A stretch of 64,000 nucleotides of DNA from Arthrobacter sp. Bz4 (GCF_003075455.1 NZ_QDAE01000004.1:180771-244770); one strand, 5' to 3'. Shown: positions 16,399 to 25,785, counted from the first letter of the stretch. Notes: generated by a model not told the origin, from the sequence alone. Program-made: numbers and translations.

Positions 16399-17345
16399 AT
16401 GACTGTCGCCTCCCCACCGAGGATCAACCCGCCGAAGGACCGCAGGCCGGGAAACACCCATTACAAGGCCTACTCCGACTGGGCGAACAACCACCGGAAG
16501 TGGCTGTTCGCGGCGCCGGCCATGATCTTCGTCGGCATCCTCATCATCTTCCCGCTCGGCTGGACCATGTACCTGAGCCTGACCGACTCCTCAGGGTCGG
16601 TCCGCGCCGAATCCGAGTTCATCGGTTTCGCCAACTACGCCGAAGTGCTCACCGACACTGAACGCTTCTGGCCCGCCGTCGGACGCACCTTCGCCTTCAC
16701 CTTTGTGGCGCTCGCCGTCCAGATGATCCTGGGCATGTGCATCGCACTCCTGCTGTGGCGCCCGTTCAAGGGCGAAAAATGGGTCCGGGTGGCAATCCTC
16801 CTGCCCCTGGTCGCCACCCCGGTCGCCGTCGGATGATGTGGCGGCTGATCTTCGACCCCAACATCGGGTTCGCCAACCAGGTGCTCGGCTTTGTGGGCAT
16901 TCCGCCCCAGCCCTGGCTCTCCGGTCAGGCGACCGCGCTACCCACAGTGATTTTCATCGACATCTGGCAGTGGACCCCCATGGTGGTCATCATCCTGCTC
17001 GCCGGCCTTACCTCCCTCTCCGAGGAGCCGGACGAGGCGGCCCGGATCGACGGCGCCAACGCGTGGCAGCGGTTCCGCTACGTCACCGTCCCCCTGCTGA
17101 TGCCGACCATCATTGTGGCGGTCCTCCTGCGCAGCATCGACGCGCTCAAAACCTTCGACCTGCTGTACGCCACCAAGGGGCGCGGCGGTGGATCCTTCAA
17201 CGAGGTGGAGACGCTGAATATCTACGCCTACGGGCTTAGCTTCGACTACAACGACTACGGGTTGTCCTCAACCGTCCTGATCCTTTTCTTCCTCATCATC
17301 ATCGCGGCCATGTGGGTTCTGACCCGGCGCCGGAAGGACGTGTAG
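16399..17345 (+). pseudogene. Sugar ABC permease 1 (MalF type), frame broken once
   Basis: The protein is split at 16833. The first part (ATG 16399, AAGGA upstream, stop TGA 16834) holds four or so membrane segments and ends LLPLVATPVAVG. The second (from ATG 16833, one base back) continues MMWRLIFDPNIGF and includes the permease loop DEAARIDGANAWQRF that contacts the ATPase. A normal family member reads through without a break, so one base is missing in GGATGATG. If real, the TGATG overlap could let ribosomes restart and make a two-chain permease; otherwise it is a sequencing error or inactivation. Confidence 0.8.
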
Positions 17346-17348
17346 CTC

Positions 17349-18236
17349 ATGAGCACGATCGCCCCCAACCTCAGCCAGGGCAGCACCAAGCCCACCGGCA
17401 TTCCCGCGCGCCGGAAGAAACCACTTCGCCGGCAGGGCTACAAGATCTTCCGCGTTGTCGCCCTGACCCTCGTGGTGCTCGCGTTCATCGCCCCGCTGGT
17501 CTGGATGTTCCTGGCCTCGCTGAAGACCAACGTCGACATCTACGACGCCAGCAAAACCCTGATCTTCACCCCCACCACCGCCAACTACGAAACGGTGCTG
17601 GGCCGCAACAACTACTTCTCGTTCGTGTTCAACAGCTTCTGGGTGGCGTTCGCGTCGACGGCGCTATCCCTGATCATCGGCGTCCCGGCGGCCTACTCCA
17701 TGAGCCGGTTCGCGATGCGCCGTTCAGCGCTGGTAGTCCTGATGGCCCGCATCATCCCGGGCGTGAGCCTGCTGGTGCCCTGGTACTACGTATTCTCCAA
17801 CCTGTCCCTGGTGGGCGGATACGGGGTGCTGATCCTCTCGCACATGTTCGTGGCCCTGCCACTGATCGTGTACATCATGATGTCCTACTACGATTCGATG
17901 CCCCTTGAGCTCGAGGAAGCGGCCCGGGTGGATGGACTCACCCACATCGGCGCCTTCCTGCGGATCACCCTGCCCCTGTCCATCGGCGGCGTGGCAACGG
18001 CCGGAATCCTGTCCTTCATCTTCTCGTGGAACAACTTCATGTTCGCCCTGGTGCTCTCCGGCGCCGAGACGAAGACGCTGCCCGTGGCCATCTTCAACTT
18101 CGTGGCCTACGCCAGCATCGACTGGGGAGGCCTGATGGCCGCTTCCGTGGTGGTCACTATCCCGATCATGGTGATCGCGCTGTTCACCCAGAAGTACATC
18201 GTTTCCGGCCTGACCGCCGGCGCGACCAAAGGCTAG
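17349..18236 (+). CDS. Sugar ABC permease 2 (MalG type)
   Basis: 295 residues with six predicted membrane segments after a basic N-terminus (ARRKKPLRRQGYKIFR). The cytoplasmic loop LEEAARVDGLTHIGAFLRI is the EAA motif that docks on the ATPase. It starts 4 bases after permease 1. No ATP-binding gene exists in the cluster, so a shared MsiK-like ATPase elsewhere must energise the importer, as is common in actinobacteria. Confidence 0.92.
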   Translation: MSTIAPNLSQGSTKPTGIPARRKKPLRRQGYKIFRVVALTLVVLAFIAPLVWMFLASLKTNVDIYDASKTLIFTPTTANYETVLGRNNYFSFVFNSFWVAFASTALSLIIGVPAAYSMSRFAMRRSALVVLMARIIPGVSLLVPWYYVFSNLSLVGGYGVLILSHMFVALPLIVYIMMSYYDSMPLELEEAARVDGLTHIGAFLRITLPLSIGGVATAGILSFIFSWNNFMFALVLSGAETKTLPVAIFNFVAYASIDWGGLMAASVVVTIPIMVIALFTQKYIVSGLTAGATKG

Positions 18237-18239
18237 GTC

Positions 18240-18764
18240 ATGGCAGACTCAAAAACCCCGCCAATCGTGGTCATGGGGGTGCAGGGTTCTGGCAAAAGCA
18301 CCATCGGGTCGCTGCTCGCTGAACGCCTCGGCGTCGCTTTCGTTGACGGTGATGATCTGCACCCGGTGGACAACAAAACCCTGATGGCCGCAGGGACGCC
18401 CCTCACCGACGACAACCGGCTTCCCTGGCTACACACCGTCGGTGAGGTGCTCGCCGAAGGCCGGAAAGCCGGCGTCGTCGTCGCCTGTTCGGCTCTCAAA
18501 CTCGCGTACCGGGACCTGCTCCGCGGTCACGTCCCAGAACTGGTGGTCGTGCACCCGCACGGCACCATTGAACTGGTGGCCGCACGGATCTCCGAGCGGG
18601 AACACGAGTACATGCCGCCGTCGCTGCTTGCCTCCCAGTACGAGAGCCTGCAGACCCTGGGCGACGACGAACGCGGCCTGACCGTCGACCTGTCCCTCCC
18701 ACCACAGGCAATGGTTGACCACATTGTCGCGTACCTCTCCGAAAGCAACATTCATGCGCATTAG
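18240..18764 (+). CDS. gntK: Gluconokinase, thermoresistant GntK type
   Basis: 174 residues, the normal size. The Walker A is GVQGSGKSTIG (residues about 13-23), DGDDLHPVDNKTLMAAGTPL is the gluconate-side motif, and VVACSALKLAYRDLLRG is the conserved kinase core. It makes 6-phosphogluconate from gluconate and ATP. Only 4 bases separate it from the permease, and its end overlaps the start of the galactonate dehydratase gene. Confidence 0.92.
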   Translation: MADSKTPPIVVMGVQGSGKSTIGSLLAERLGVAFVDGDDLHPVDNKTLMAAGTPLTDDNRLPWLHTVGEVLAEGRKAGVVVACSALKLAYRDLLRGHVPELVVVHPHGTIELVAARISEREHEYMPPSLLASQYESLQTLGDDERGLTVDLSLPPQAMVDHIVAYLSESNIHAH

Positions 18765-19899
18765 TAGGATCGAAACCTTCCTCGTCCCACCACGGTGGCT
18801 GTTCGTCAGGGTGGAAACTGACCGCGGCATTGTCGGCTGGGGCGAGCCGGTGGTGGAGGGTCGCTCCGAGACGGTGCGGACCGCCGTCGAGCAGCTCTCC
18901 GAGTTGCTGATCGGCGCCGACCCGCTCCGGATCGAGGACCACTGGCAGGTCATGACGAAGGGCTCCTTCTATCGTGGCGGTGCCATCCTGGCCAGCGCCG
19001 TCGCCGGGTTGGACCAGGCACTGTGGGACATTGCCGGGAAATCGCTCGGCGTGCCAGTGCACCAGTTGCTCGGCGGGCATGTCCGCGACCGGATCAGGAT
19101 GTACGGCTGGGTGGGCGGCGACGAACCCGCCGAGGTGGCTGACTCCATCTCCGCCCAGCTTGAGGTGGGACTGACCGCAGTGAAGATGAATGCCAGCGGT
19201 CGGATGAGCCCGCTTGGCAGCGTCGCGGAGATCGACGCCGTGGTGGAGCGCGTCGCCGCTGCCCGCGAGGTGCTCGGCCCGCACCGGGACGTGGCCGTCG
19301 ACTTCCATGGGCGGTTCACCCTTGCCAACACGCGGCGGGTTGCACCGCTGCTGGAACCGTTGCACCCCTTCTTCCTGGAGGAGCCGACGGTGCCGGAGAA
19401 TTCGCACCTGATCGGTGGGCTGACCAGTTCCACGAGCATCCCCATCGCGACCGGGGAGCGGCTCTACAACCGGCAGGAATTCCTCCCGGTGTTGCAGGCG
19501 GGCATCGCCGTCGCGCAACCGGATCTCTCGCATGCCGGTGGCATCACCGAGGTCCGCAAAATCGCCTCCCTTGCCGAGGTCTACGACGTCCAGCTCGCGC
19601 CGCACTGCCCGCTGGGTCCGCTGGCGCTCGCCGCCTGCCTCCAGGTGGGCTTCGCGACCACCAACTTCCTGATCCAGGAACAGAGCATCGGCATCCACTA
19701 CAACCAGGGCGCCGAAGTGCTCGACTATGTCCTCGACAAGACCCCGCTGAAGTTCGTGGACGGCCACGTGGAGCGCCTCACCGGTCCGGGTCTGGGCATC
19801 GAAATCGATGAAGCAGCCGTCCGGCGGGCAGACAAGAGCGGCCACGCCTGGCGTTCACCCGTGTGGCGGCACGACGACGGCTCCTACGCCGAGTGGTAA
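18754..19899 (+). CDS. dgoD: D-galactonate dehydratase (enolase superfamily)
   Basis: 381 residues from ATG 18754, inside the last codons of gntK. The capping domain has RISRIETFLVPPRWLFVRVET. The barrel carries the metal ligands (VAVDFHGRF, FLEEPTVPEN, IATGERLYN) and the general-base region (LAPHCPLGPLALAA). It removes water from galactonate to give 2-keto-3-deoxygalactonate. The next genes supply aldolase and kinase for the remaining steps. A close hexonate dehydratase of other specificity is possible. Confidence 0.85.
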   Translation: MRISRIETFLVPPRWLFVRVETDRGIVGWGEPVVEGRSETVRTAVEQLSELLIGADPLRIEDHWQVMTKGSFYRGGAILASAVAGLDQALWDIAGKSLGVPVHQLLGGHVRDRIRMYGWVGGDEPAEVADSISAQLEVGLTAVKMNASGRMSPLGSVAEIDAVVERVAAAREVLGPHRDVAVDFHGRFTLANTRRVAPLLEPLHPFFLEEPTVPENSHLIGGLTSSTSIPIATGERLYNRQEFLPVLQAGIAVAQPDLSHAGGITEVRKIASLAEVYDVQLAPHCPLGPLALAACLQVGFATTNFLIQEQSIGIHYNQGAEVLDYVLDKTPLKFVDGHVERLTGPGLGIEIDEAAVRRADKSGHAWRSPVWRHDDGSYAEW

Positions 19900-19931
19900 A
19901 CCGGCCTTCCAGCCCTACGAAAGGACCACCC

Positions 19932-20564
19932 ATGTCTGACTTTCTTGACGGACTCAGCAGCTCCCGCTTGCTGGCCATCATCCGCGGTACCGACCGGGAT
20001 GCCTCAATCCGTGCCGCCGTAGCCCTGGTCGACGAGGGGGTCCGCTACCTCGAGGTGTCGCTGAACACCCCCGGCGCCGTCGACGTCATTGCCGCGGTGC
20101 GTCAGGAGGTGGGAGACCGGGCGACCGTCGGGGCCGGTACGGTCCTGACCGCCGACGACGCCGAGCAGGTCGCCGCTGCCGGTGGACAGTTCCTCGTGAC
20201 TCCGGCGGTCTCCGCATCAGTCGCCGCAGGCGTCAGGCTCCAGCTGCCGGTCATTGCCGGCGCACTGACCCCCACCGAGGTGTACTCGGCAATGGACCAG
20301 GGCGCCACTGCGATCAAACTCTTCCCCGCCTCACTTGGCGGGCCCCGCTTCCTCTCGGCCCTGCGGGACCCGTTCCCGGCCATCCCGTTTGTGCCGGTCG
20401 GCGGAGTGGACGAGGCAGCAGCCGCCGATTACCTCGCCCGCGGCGCCGTTGCCGTCGGCGTCGGTTCACCGCTGGTGGGGGACTCGGCGTCGGGCGGGGA
20501 CCTGACCGAACTGCGGCAGCGTGCCCGGCGGTACCTGGAGCTCGCGGCGGCGGTCGCCGGATGA
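19932..20564 (+). CDS. KDPG/KDPGal aldolase
   Basis: 210 residues from ATG 19932, with GAAAGGA upstream. Class I aldolase of the Eda/DgoA family: catalytic Glu in RYLEVSLNTPGA, VGAGTVLTADDA, the Schiff-base Lys in GATAIKLFPASLGG, and VPVGGVDEAAA at the phosphate site. It cleaves 2-keto-3-deoxy-6-phosphogluconate or the galactonate epimer to pyruvate and glyceraldehyde 3-phosphate. It lies between the galactonate dehydratase and KDG kinase genes of the same pathway. Confidence 0.92.
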   Translation: MSDFLDGLSSSRLLAIIRGTDRDASIRAAVALVDEGVRYLEVSLNTPGAVDVIAAVRQEVGDRATVGAGTVLTADDAEQVAAAGGQFLVTPAVSASVAAGVRLQLPVIAGALTPTEVYSAMDQGATAIKLFPASLGGPRFLSALRDPFPAIPFVPVGGVDEAAAADYLARGAVAVGVGSPLVGDSASGGDLTELRQRARRYLELAAAVAG

Positions 20565-20643
20565 GTGCGGATGCTGACAGGGGGCCAGCGGGGAGTAGCC
20601 CGGTTCCTAGTGAAGGAGCGGTGGGAGGTAGTCCTCGGGAAAC

Positions 20644-20713
20644 GTGCATGCATTGCAGGCATTGCAGGCACAATCCGAATGTGAAAGTGCATGCAATGCA
20701 TGCAATGCATGCA
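20644..20713 (+). repeat. TGCATGCA composite repeat element, copy 2
   Basis: Units GTGCATGCA, TTGCAGGCA, TTGCAGGCA (20644-20670), a 16-base spacer, then GTGCATGCA, ATGCATGCA, ATGCATGCA (20687-20713). Block spacing is 43 bases, identical to copy 1. It overlaps the 5' end of the KDG kinase reading frame; the kinase's first recognisable residues start 9 bases after it. Confidence 0.9.
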
Positions 20714-21663
20714 CCTTAAAAATTGAGGTAGTCACCTTCGGCGAAACCATGGCGTCGATCCGGGCTGCGGGCTTGCTGCGTGCCGGGGGCGCGATGACCA
20801 TGTCGCTCGGCGGCGCTGAAACCAACGTCGCGATCGGGCTCGCCCGGCTCGGCCACCGGGTGAGCTGGGTGGGCAGGCTCGGAGCCGACGAAGTGGGGAC
20901 CTTCGCATTGCGGACCCTGCGCGCCGAGGCCGTGGTGACCGACGGCGTCGTCGTCGACCCCAGGCGCCCCACCGGCCTGATGCTGCTGGAACGGCGGATC
21001 GCTGAGGTGTCGCGGGCCGCCTACTACCGGGCGAATTCGGCCGGCTCGGCGCTCTGCAGCGATGACTTGCGGGCGGCGCTGGAAGGCAACCCGCGGGTCC
21101 TGCACCTCACCGGGATTACCCCCGCACTCTCCGTGTCTGCGGCTGAAGCCACCCTGTGGGCGGCGGGTGAAGCGAAACGCCGGGGCATCCTGGTGAGCTT
21201 CGACGTCAACTATCGGTCGAAACTGTGGGCCGTCTCCGAGGCTTCGGCGGTGCTTGGCCCGCTGGTTGACCTGGCCGACATCGTCATCGCTTCCGACGAC
21301 GAACTGGCCCTCGTGGCCCCCAGCGTTTCGGAAGCCGAAGCCGTGGCGGGCCTGCACGTGCGCGGGGTGCGAGACGTCGTCGTTAAGCGCGGTGCGGCTG
21401 GTGCCTCGACCTTCACCGCGGGGGAGCGGCCGGTGCACCAGAGCGCGATCCCGGTACCGGTGGTGGACACGGTGGGGGCCGGTGACGCGTTCACGGCAGG
21501 GTATCTCTCAGCGTTGCTCGATGGGGAGCCAACCGCCGGGCGACTGCTGCGCGGGGCGACGCTCGGCGCGTTTGCTGTTTCCGGGTCGGGCGACTGGGAG
21601 AACCTGCCGTATCGCAGCGAACTTGCCCTGGCCGACCAATCGGCAGGCAGCACCATCCGCTAG
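20644..21663 (+). CDS. kdgK: 2-keto-3-deoxygluconate kinase, PfkB family
   Basis: PfkB/ribokinase-type enzyme: VTFGETMASIRA at the N-terminus, ETNVAIGLARLG, SFDVNYRSKLW, and the catalytic loop VDTVGAGDAFTAGYL. It phosphorylates KDG before aldol cleavage. The start is a puzzle: the only ordinary in-frame starts before the conserved part (GTG 20644, TTG 20653, TTG 20662) lie inside the TGCATGCA element, which would add about 26 Cys/His/Ala-rich residues. ATT 20722 is a rare alternative. No good ribosome site precedes any of them. Confidence 0.88.
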   Translation: MHALQALQAQSECESACNACNACTLKIEVVTFGETMASIRAAGLLRAGGAMTMSLGGAETNVAIGLARLGHRVSWVGRLGADEVGTFALRTLRAEAVVTDGVVVDPRRPTGLMLLERRIAEVSRAAYYRANSAGSALCSDDLRAALEGNPRVLHLTGITPALSVSAAEATLWAAGEAKRRGILVSFDVNYRSKLWAVSEASAVLGPLVDLADIVIASDDELALVAPSVSEAEAVAGLHVRGVRDVVVKRGAAGASTFTAGERPVHQSAIPVPVVDTVGAGDAFTAGYLSALLDGEPTAGRLLRGATLGAFAVSGSGDWENLPYRSELALADQSAGSTIR

Positions 21664-21707
21664 TCAGTCTGGTTCATTTATCTGAAGTTCGTAGCAAGGA
21701 GACGTAA

Positions 21708-22937
21708 GTGAAAATCAAGAGCGCAGAAGTGATCGTGTCGAGTCCGGATCGGAACTTCGTCACTCTCCAGATCACCACCGAGGACGGCCTGACCGGGCTT
21801 GGCGACGCCACGCTGAATGGGCGCGAGCTGGCCGCCGCTGCGTATCTGGAACACCACGTGGTGCCGCTGCTGATTGGACGGGACGCGCACCGGATTGAGG
21901 ACACCTGGCAGTTCCTCTACCGCGGAGCGTACTGGCGCCGGGGGCCGGTGACCATGGCGGCGATCGCGGCCGTCGACGTCGCGCTCTGGGATATCAAAGC
22001 CAAAGCCGCTGGCATGCCGCTGTACCAACTGCTCGGCGGCGCGTCACGGGACGGCATCCGTGCCTACGGCCACGCCAGCGGGCGGGACATCCCCGAGATC
22101 CTCGACTCCGTCCGGGAACACCTTGAGCTGGGATACAAGGCGATCCGGATCCAGACCGCCGTGCCGGGCATCGATGCCGTGTACGGGGTGGCAGCCCAGC
22201 CGAGTGCCGGTGGAACCCGCTACGACTACGAGCCGGCGCAGCGCGCGGCCCTTCCCGCCGAGGAGGACTGGGACACCCGCGCCTACCTGAGGCACATCCC
22301 CACCGTGTTCGAGGCGGTGCGCAACGAGTTCGGACCAGAACTGCCGCTACTGCACGACGGCCACCACCGGATGACGCCGATCGAGGCGGCCCGCCTGGGC
22401 AAGTCGCTGGAACCGTACGACCTGTTCTGGCTGGAGGACTGCACCCCGGCGGAGAACCAGGATGCGCTGCGGCTGGTCCGGCAGCACACCACCACGCCGC
22501 TGGCCATCGGGGAGGTGTTCAACACCGTGTTCGATTACCAGACCCTGATCCGCGAGCAGCTGATTGACTACGTTCGCTCGGCAGTCACCCACACCGGGGG
22601 AATCAGCGCGATGAAGAAAATCCTCGACTATGCGGCCCAATACCAGATCAAGTCAGGCATCCACGGGCCCACCGACATTTCGCCGGTGGGGATGGCCGCG
22701 GCCCTGCACTTGGACCTGGCAATCCACAACTTCGGCATCCAGGAGTACATGCGGCACGGCGATCTCACCAACGAGGTGTTCCAGCAGTCCTTCTCCTTCA
22801 AGGACGGCTACCTACACCCGGGCGAGCAGCCCGGACTCGGCGTCGAACTCGATCTGGACGCTGCAGCGGCCCATCCATACACCCCCGCCTACCTGCCGTT
22901 CAACCGGCTCAAGGACGGGACCATTCACGACTGGTAA
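21708..22937 (+). CDS. manD: D-mannonate dehydratase, RspA/ManD type (enolase superfamily)
   Basis: 409 residues from GTG 21708, with AAGGAGA seven bases upstream. ManD features: [20 protein letters not shown], the long active-site insertion ([14 protein letters not shown]), metal ligands in [18 protein letters not shown] and IGEVFNT, and ending [14 protein letters not shown]. It dehydrates mannonate (or weakly gluconate) to KDG, which KdgK and the aldolase then use. Last gene of the sugar-acid cluster. Confidence 0.9.
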   Translation: MKIKSAEVIVSSPDRNFVTLQITTEDGLTGLGDATLNGRELAAAAYLEHHVVPLLIGRDAHRIEDTWQFLYRGAYWRRGPVTMAAIAAVDVALWDIKAKAAGMPLYQLLGGASRDGIRAYGHASGRDIPEILDSVREHLELGYKAIRIQTAVPGIDAVYGVAAQPSAGGTRYDYEPAQRAALPAEEDWDTRAYLRHIPTVFEAVRNEFGPELPLLHDGHHRMTPIEAARLGKSLEPYDLFWLEDCTPAENQDALRLVRQHTTTPLAIGEVFNTVFDYQTLIREQLIDYVRSAVTHTGGISAMKKILDYAAQYQIKSGIHGPTDISPVGMAAALHLDLAIHNFGIQEYMRHGDLTNEVFQQSFSFKDGYLHPGEQPGLGVELDLDAAAAHPYTPAYLPFNRLKDGTIHDW

Positions 22938-23026
22938 ATCCCCGATCGTGCGGGGGCAGCGACCCGGGCGGTGGTTCCTCGACAGGCCTTCGCGCCATCG
23001 AGGTTCCGTCCCGGATCGCCGCCGGT

Positions 23027-23395
23027 CTAGGCGGGGTACGCCGCTTGCAGCTCGCGCATGCTCCGCGTCCCGCACTGTTCGAGGGATGGTAGGAGACCGA
23101 CTACGCCATCCAGGTCCTGATGCTTCAGTCTGGTTTTCAGCACGCCCGCCAAGGCGGCGAGCTGGAGAAGTCCCAGCATTCTGCTGGAGCTTTCGATACT
23201 GAGGATGACATCCATCAGGAGACGCTCATCCCGATCTTCGGCGGCCCGACTGAGTCGGTAGAACCGTTGATCCCACATGCCGATCGAAATCTGGACGAAG
23301 GCGTTGCAGGCTTCAGGGTTCTCGAGCTCACGCTCCAGGTCCTTGAGTGTCCCCGGGGAATAGAGAGGCAGAGATTCGATGGCGTAGTCGATCAT
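23027..23395 (-). CDS. HPt-like four-helix protein lacking the phospho-histidine
   Basis: 122 residues, all helical by composition. The layout follows actinobacterial Hpt-domain proteins (MWDQRFYRLSRAAEDRDERLLMDVILSIESSSRMLG, then LQLAALAGVLKTRL), but the phosphorylation helix, normally HxLKGSS, reads ILSIESSS and has no His. It can therefore not accept phosphate in the standard way and may bind or inhibit a partner. It stands alone between the sugar-acid cluster and the racemase gene. Family assignment is moderate. Confidence 0.6.
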   Translation of the reverse strand: MIDYAIESLPLYSPGTLKDLERELENPEACNAFVQISIGMWDQRFYRLSRAAEDRDERLLMDVILSIESSSRMLGLLQLAALAGVLKTRLKHQDLDGVVGLLPSLEQCGTRSMRELQAAYPA

Positions 23396-23544
23396 AGTGT
23401 CCTGTCTTCCCGTGGGATTTCAGGCTAGGAGGACACGGCGGTGATGTAACGCGTGCCGACTACTCGATTATGGGCTGGCGATACGCGAACGGTCCTTCAT
23501 TCCTACCCGCCCTTTATGCAGGCAGGGCCGTCAGGTGTTTACCA

Positions 23545-23566
23545 GGCCACCGTTGGCCCCTATGAT
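23545..23566. promoter_or_regulatory. Palindrome and possible -10 box before a small gene
   Basis: GGCCACCGTTGGCC is an inverted repeat (GGCCA, four bases, TGGCC). It is followed by CCTATGAT, whose TATGAT fits a -10 box, 33 bases before the start of the small hypothetical gene. GGCCCCTATG resembles part of operator site 3 (AAGCCCCTATG). Confidence 0.35.
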
Positions 23567-23598
23567 CAGATCAGAGGTCTAACTGGGGGTCAAAAGGG

Positions 23599-23829
23599 AT
23601 GATGAAGAAAAATCGGAAAGTCGACGGGCCGGCAGCGGACCAGCCCGATTCAGCGGCGTCTTCCCCCAGCGCACCCAAAGGAAAATCGGTGAGCTGGCCC
23701 AGCCGCCGCCGATCGAGCACTCAGAATCGGGCAACGGATGCGAACGGTGAGTTACGCCGTCTCGCGGCCCGGCGGTGGGACTCGCTCACCAAGCTAGGGC
23801 GCCGCCAGCACCCCGGGCAGCCTGAGTAG
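23599..23829 (+). CDS. Small basic hypothetical protein
   Basis: 76 residues, rich in Lys, Arg, Ser and Pro, with no membrane segment and no family I recognise. AAAGGG lies just before the ATG pair and a plausible promoter lies upstream, which favours a real gene. It could be a nucleic-acid-binding small protein, but that rests on charge alone. The C-terminus (RRLAARRWDSLTKLGRR) could form a basic helix. Confidence 0.4.
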   Translation: MMKKNRKVDGPAADQPDSAASSPSAPKGKSVSWPSRRRSSTQNRATDANGELRRLAARRWDSLTKLGRRQHPGQPE

Positions 23830-23864
23830 CCCCGGTAGCTCAGCGGACGGGAACACACCAACGG

Positions 23865-24551
23865 CTAACCGGCCAGTTTGGCGAGCACCCCGCCCGCGTG
23901 GCGCCGAGCGTCGGGACTGCCCAACTGCAGGGTCAAAGCCGACCCAGCCGCCAGGACGGCGTCGACCACGGGTAGGCCGTACCGCCGGCGAAGTTCGCGC
24001 GAGACCCCCATGCTGGTCAGCCCAGTGCACGCCTGCAGGATGACGTCGGCGCCCTCGTCAACCAGCCGCTCCGCCGCGAGATAGGTTTCGTAAACCCCGG
24101 ACGGCGTGAGTAGATCCTGGGTGTGGGTGACGCCGTCGGGCGCCTGAACCGAATGCAAATGCTCACCCAGCACCCGGGCAACGGCGAGCGGCGGTTCTGT
24201 GCTGAGCGCGAGCACACCAATCCGGGAGCCCAGGGCGAGGGCAGCGGCCGCCCCTGCAGAGCCGGCGCCCACCACCGGAATATCAACGAGGCTGCGTACG
24301 TCCTCCAGCCCGGGATCGGAGGAACAACTGATCATGATGCCGTCAACGTGGGGTGCCAGGTCGGCGGCGAGAGCCATGACCTTGGGGGACGCGAAATCGT
24401 GAGTCAACTGGTCGTGGACGCCTTCCGGCTGGTCGTGGACCGCTCGCGAAACAACTTCCACACCGAACGCGTCGCGGACCGCGCGACCGTGGATGTTCAA
24501 CAGTCGGGGATCACTCGAAGTGAGAACCCTGATTAGGCCGATGCGTGTCAT
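23865..24551 (-). CDS. Asp/Glu/hydantoin racemase family protein
   Basis: 228 residues. The two catalytic cysteines of the family are in MISCSSDPGLEDV and LQACTGLTSMG; the N-terminus (IGLIRVLTS) and GSRIGVLAL fit the two-domain Asp/Glu racemase fold. Members racemise amino acids, hydantoins or allantoin, or isomerise maleate. Neighbours give no substrate hint. Confidence 0.8.
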   Translation of the reverse strand: MTRIGLIRVLTSSDPRLLNIHGRAVRDAFGVEVVSRAVHDQPEGVHDQLTHDFASPKVMALAADLAPHVDGIMISCSSDPGLEDVRSLVDIPVVGAGSAGAAAALALGSRIGVLALSTEPPLAVARVLGEHLHSVQAPDGVTHTQDLLTPSGVYETYLAAERLVDEGADVILQACTGLTSMGVSRELRRRYGLPVVDAVLAAGSALTLQLGSPDARRHAGGVLAKLAG

Positions 24552-24751
24552 TGACTCCTCATTGGAAGGCCGGTTGGGTCAATTCAATGGTGACAGCGGC
24601 GGATTAACGCGAGGTTTCGCGCCGGTTAGCAACTAAAGACCCGTGGGCGTTGCCGCTTTCGGGGGCATGGACGGCGAACTGGGAATGCGACATAATCCCT
24701 TCAACTCCTGCCAATAGTTTCGCCCCTCAATGCCTTCTGGAAGGAACGAGC

Positions 24752-25690
24752 ATGGAGCAGATGGTAGTTACCGGGGCTGGTCCGGTCGGATGGACGGTAG
24801 CCGAGTTGCTCGCTGGCGCCGGTCACCGGGTGCGGATACTGACCAGGAACGGCACCGGCCCCGACTCGCAGCTGATCCAACGGCAGCCGGTGGATGTGTC
24901 GGACCCGACGGCGGTGACTAAAGCCGTTGAGGGGGCCTCCGCCGTCTTCCACTGCATTCACGCCGCCTACAACGCCGACGCCTGGCGGCGGGAGCTTCCC
25001 CGGTCGGAGCAAAACATCCTGGCTGCTGCGGCACGCGAGGGCGCCGTCGTCGTCTTTCCCGAAAGCCTCTACTCCTACAGCAAGCCGGAACAGGTGATGA
25101 CCGAAGCCGGTCCCCGCGACGCGACGGGAGGTAAGCGCGGAGTCCGCACTGACCTGTTGAAGGCGCGGGAGGCATCACCGACCCCCACGGTGAGCGTTGT
25201 CTCGGCCGACTTTTTCGGCCCCCGGGTGCAGCAGTCCCAGATGGGTGAGCGGGTGGTGCCCCGGGTGATTGCCGGTCGGCGGATCAGCGTGATCGGGAGC
25301 GCAGACACCCCGCATTCCTTCACCTACGTCCCCGATCTCGCGGCCGCATTGATCACCGCGGCCCGCGACGAGCGGGTGTGGAACACGGTGTTGCACGCGC
25401 CGACCCTGCGTGCGATCACCCAACGGCAACTGGTCGCCGCCTTCGCCACGGCTGCGGGCGTGCCGACCCCCAACGTCGTCGCGGTGCCGGGCTGGTTTGT
25501 TCGGGTACTCGGACGGGTGCAGCCCTTGATGCGCGAGCTGACGGAACTGCTGTACCAGATGGAGCACCCCTTCATCATGGATTCCACAGCGTCGGAGCAG
25601 CGGTTGGGGCTGGCCCCCACCCCGTTGCCTGAAGCAGCGGCGGCAACGGTCAACTGGTGGCGGGACAGATCCGTTGCCGGGCGCCGTTAG
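24752..25690 (+). CDS. NAD(P)-dependent epimerase/dehydratase-like protein (extended SDR)
   Basis: 312 residues from ATG 24752 (GGAACGAG upstream). The Rossmann motif is VTGAGPVGWTVAELL (residues about 5-19), SAVFHCIHAAYNADAW follows, and ESLYSYSKPE occupies the active-site region. It resembles atypical SDRs that act on sugar-nucleotide or quinone-like substrates. Transcribed alone; specific reaction unknown. Confidence 0.75.
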   Translation: MEQMVVTGAGPVGWTVAELLAGAGHRVRILTRNGTGPDSQLIQRQPVDVSDPTAVTKAVEGASAVFHCIHAAYNADAWRRELPRSEQNILAAAAREGAVVVFPESLYSYSKPEQVMTEAGPRDATGGKRGVRTDLLKAREASPTPTVSVVSADFFGPRVQQSQMGERVVPRVIAGRRISVIGSADTPHSFTYVPDLAAALITAARDERVWNTVLHAPTLRAITQRQLVAAFATAAGVPTPNVVAVPGWFVRVLGRVQPLMRELTELLYQMEHPFIMDSTASEQRLGLAPTPLPEAAAATVNWWRDRSVAGRR

Positions 25691-25785
25691 AGAGCGAGAC
25701 CGCTTCGGTGGGGTAGGTGGCGGAGGCTCGTAGTCTGGCCCTGCACTACGAATGATGCAAGGATCCCGGCTCGCCCCGTGCCGCC

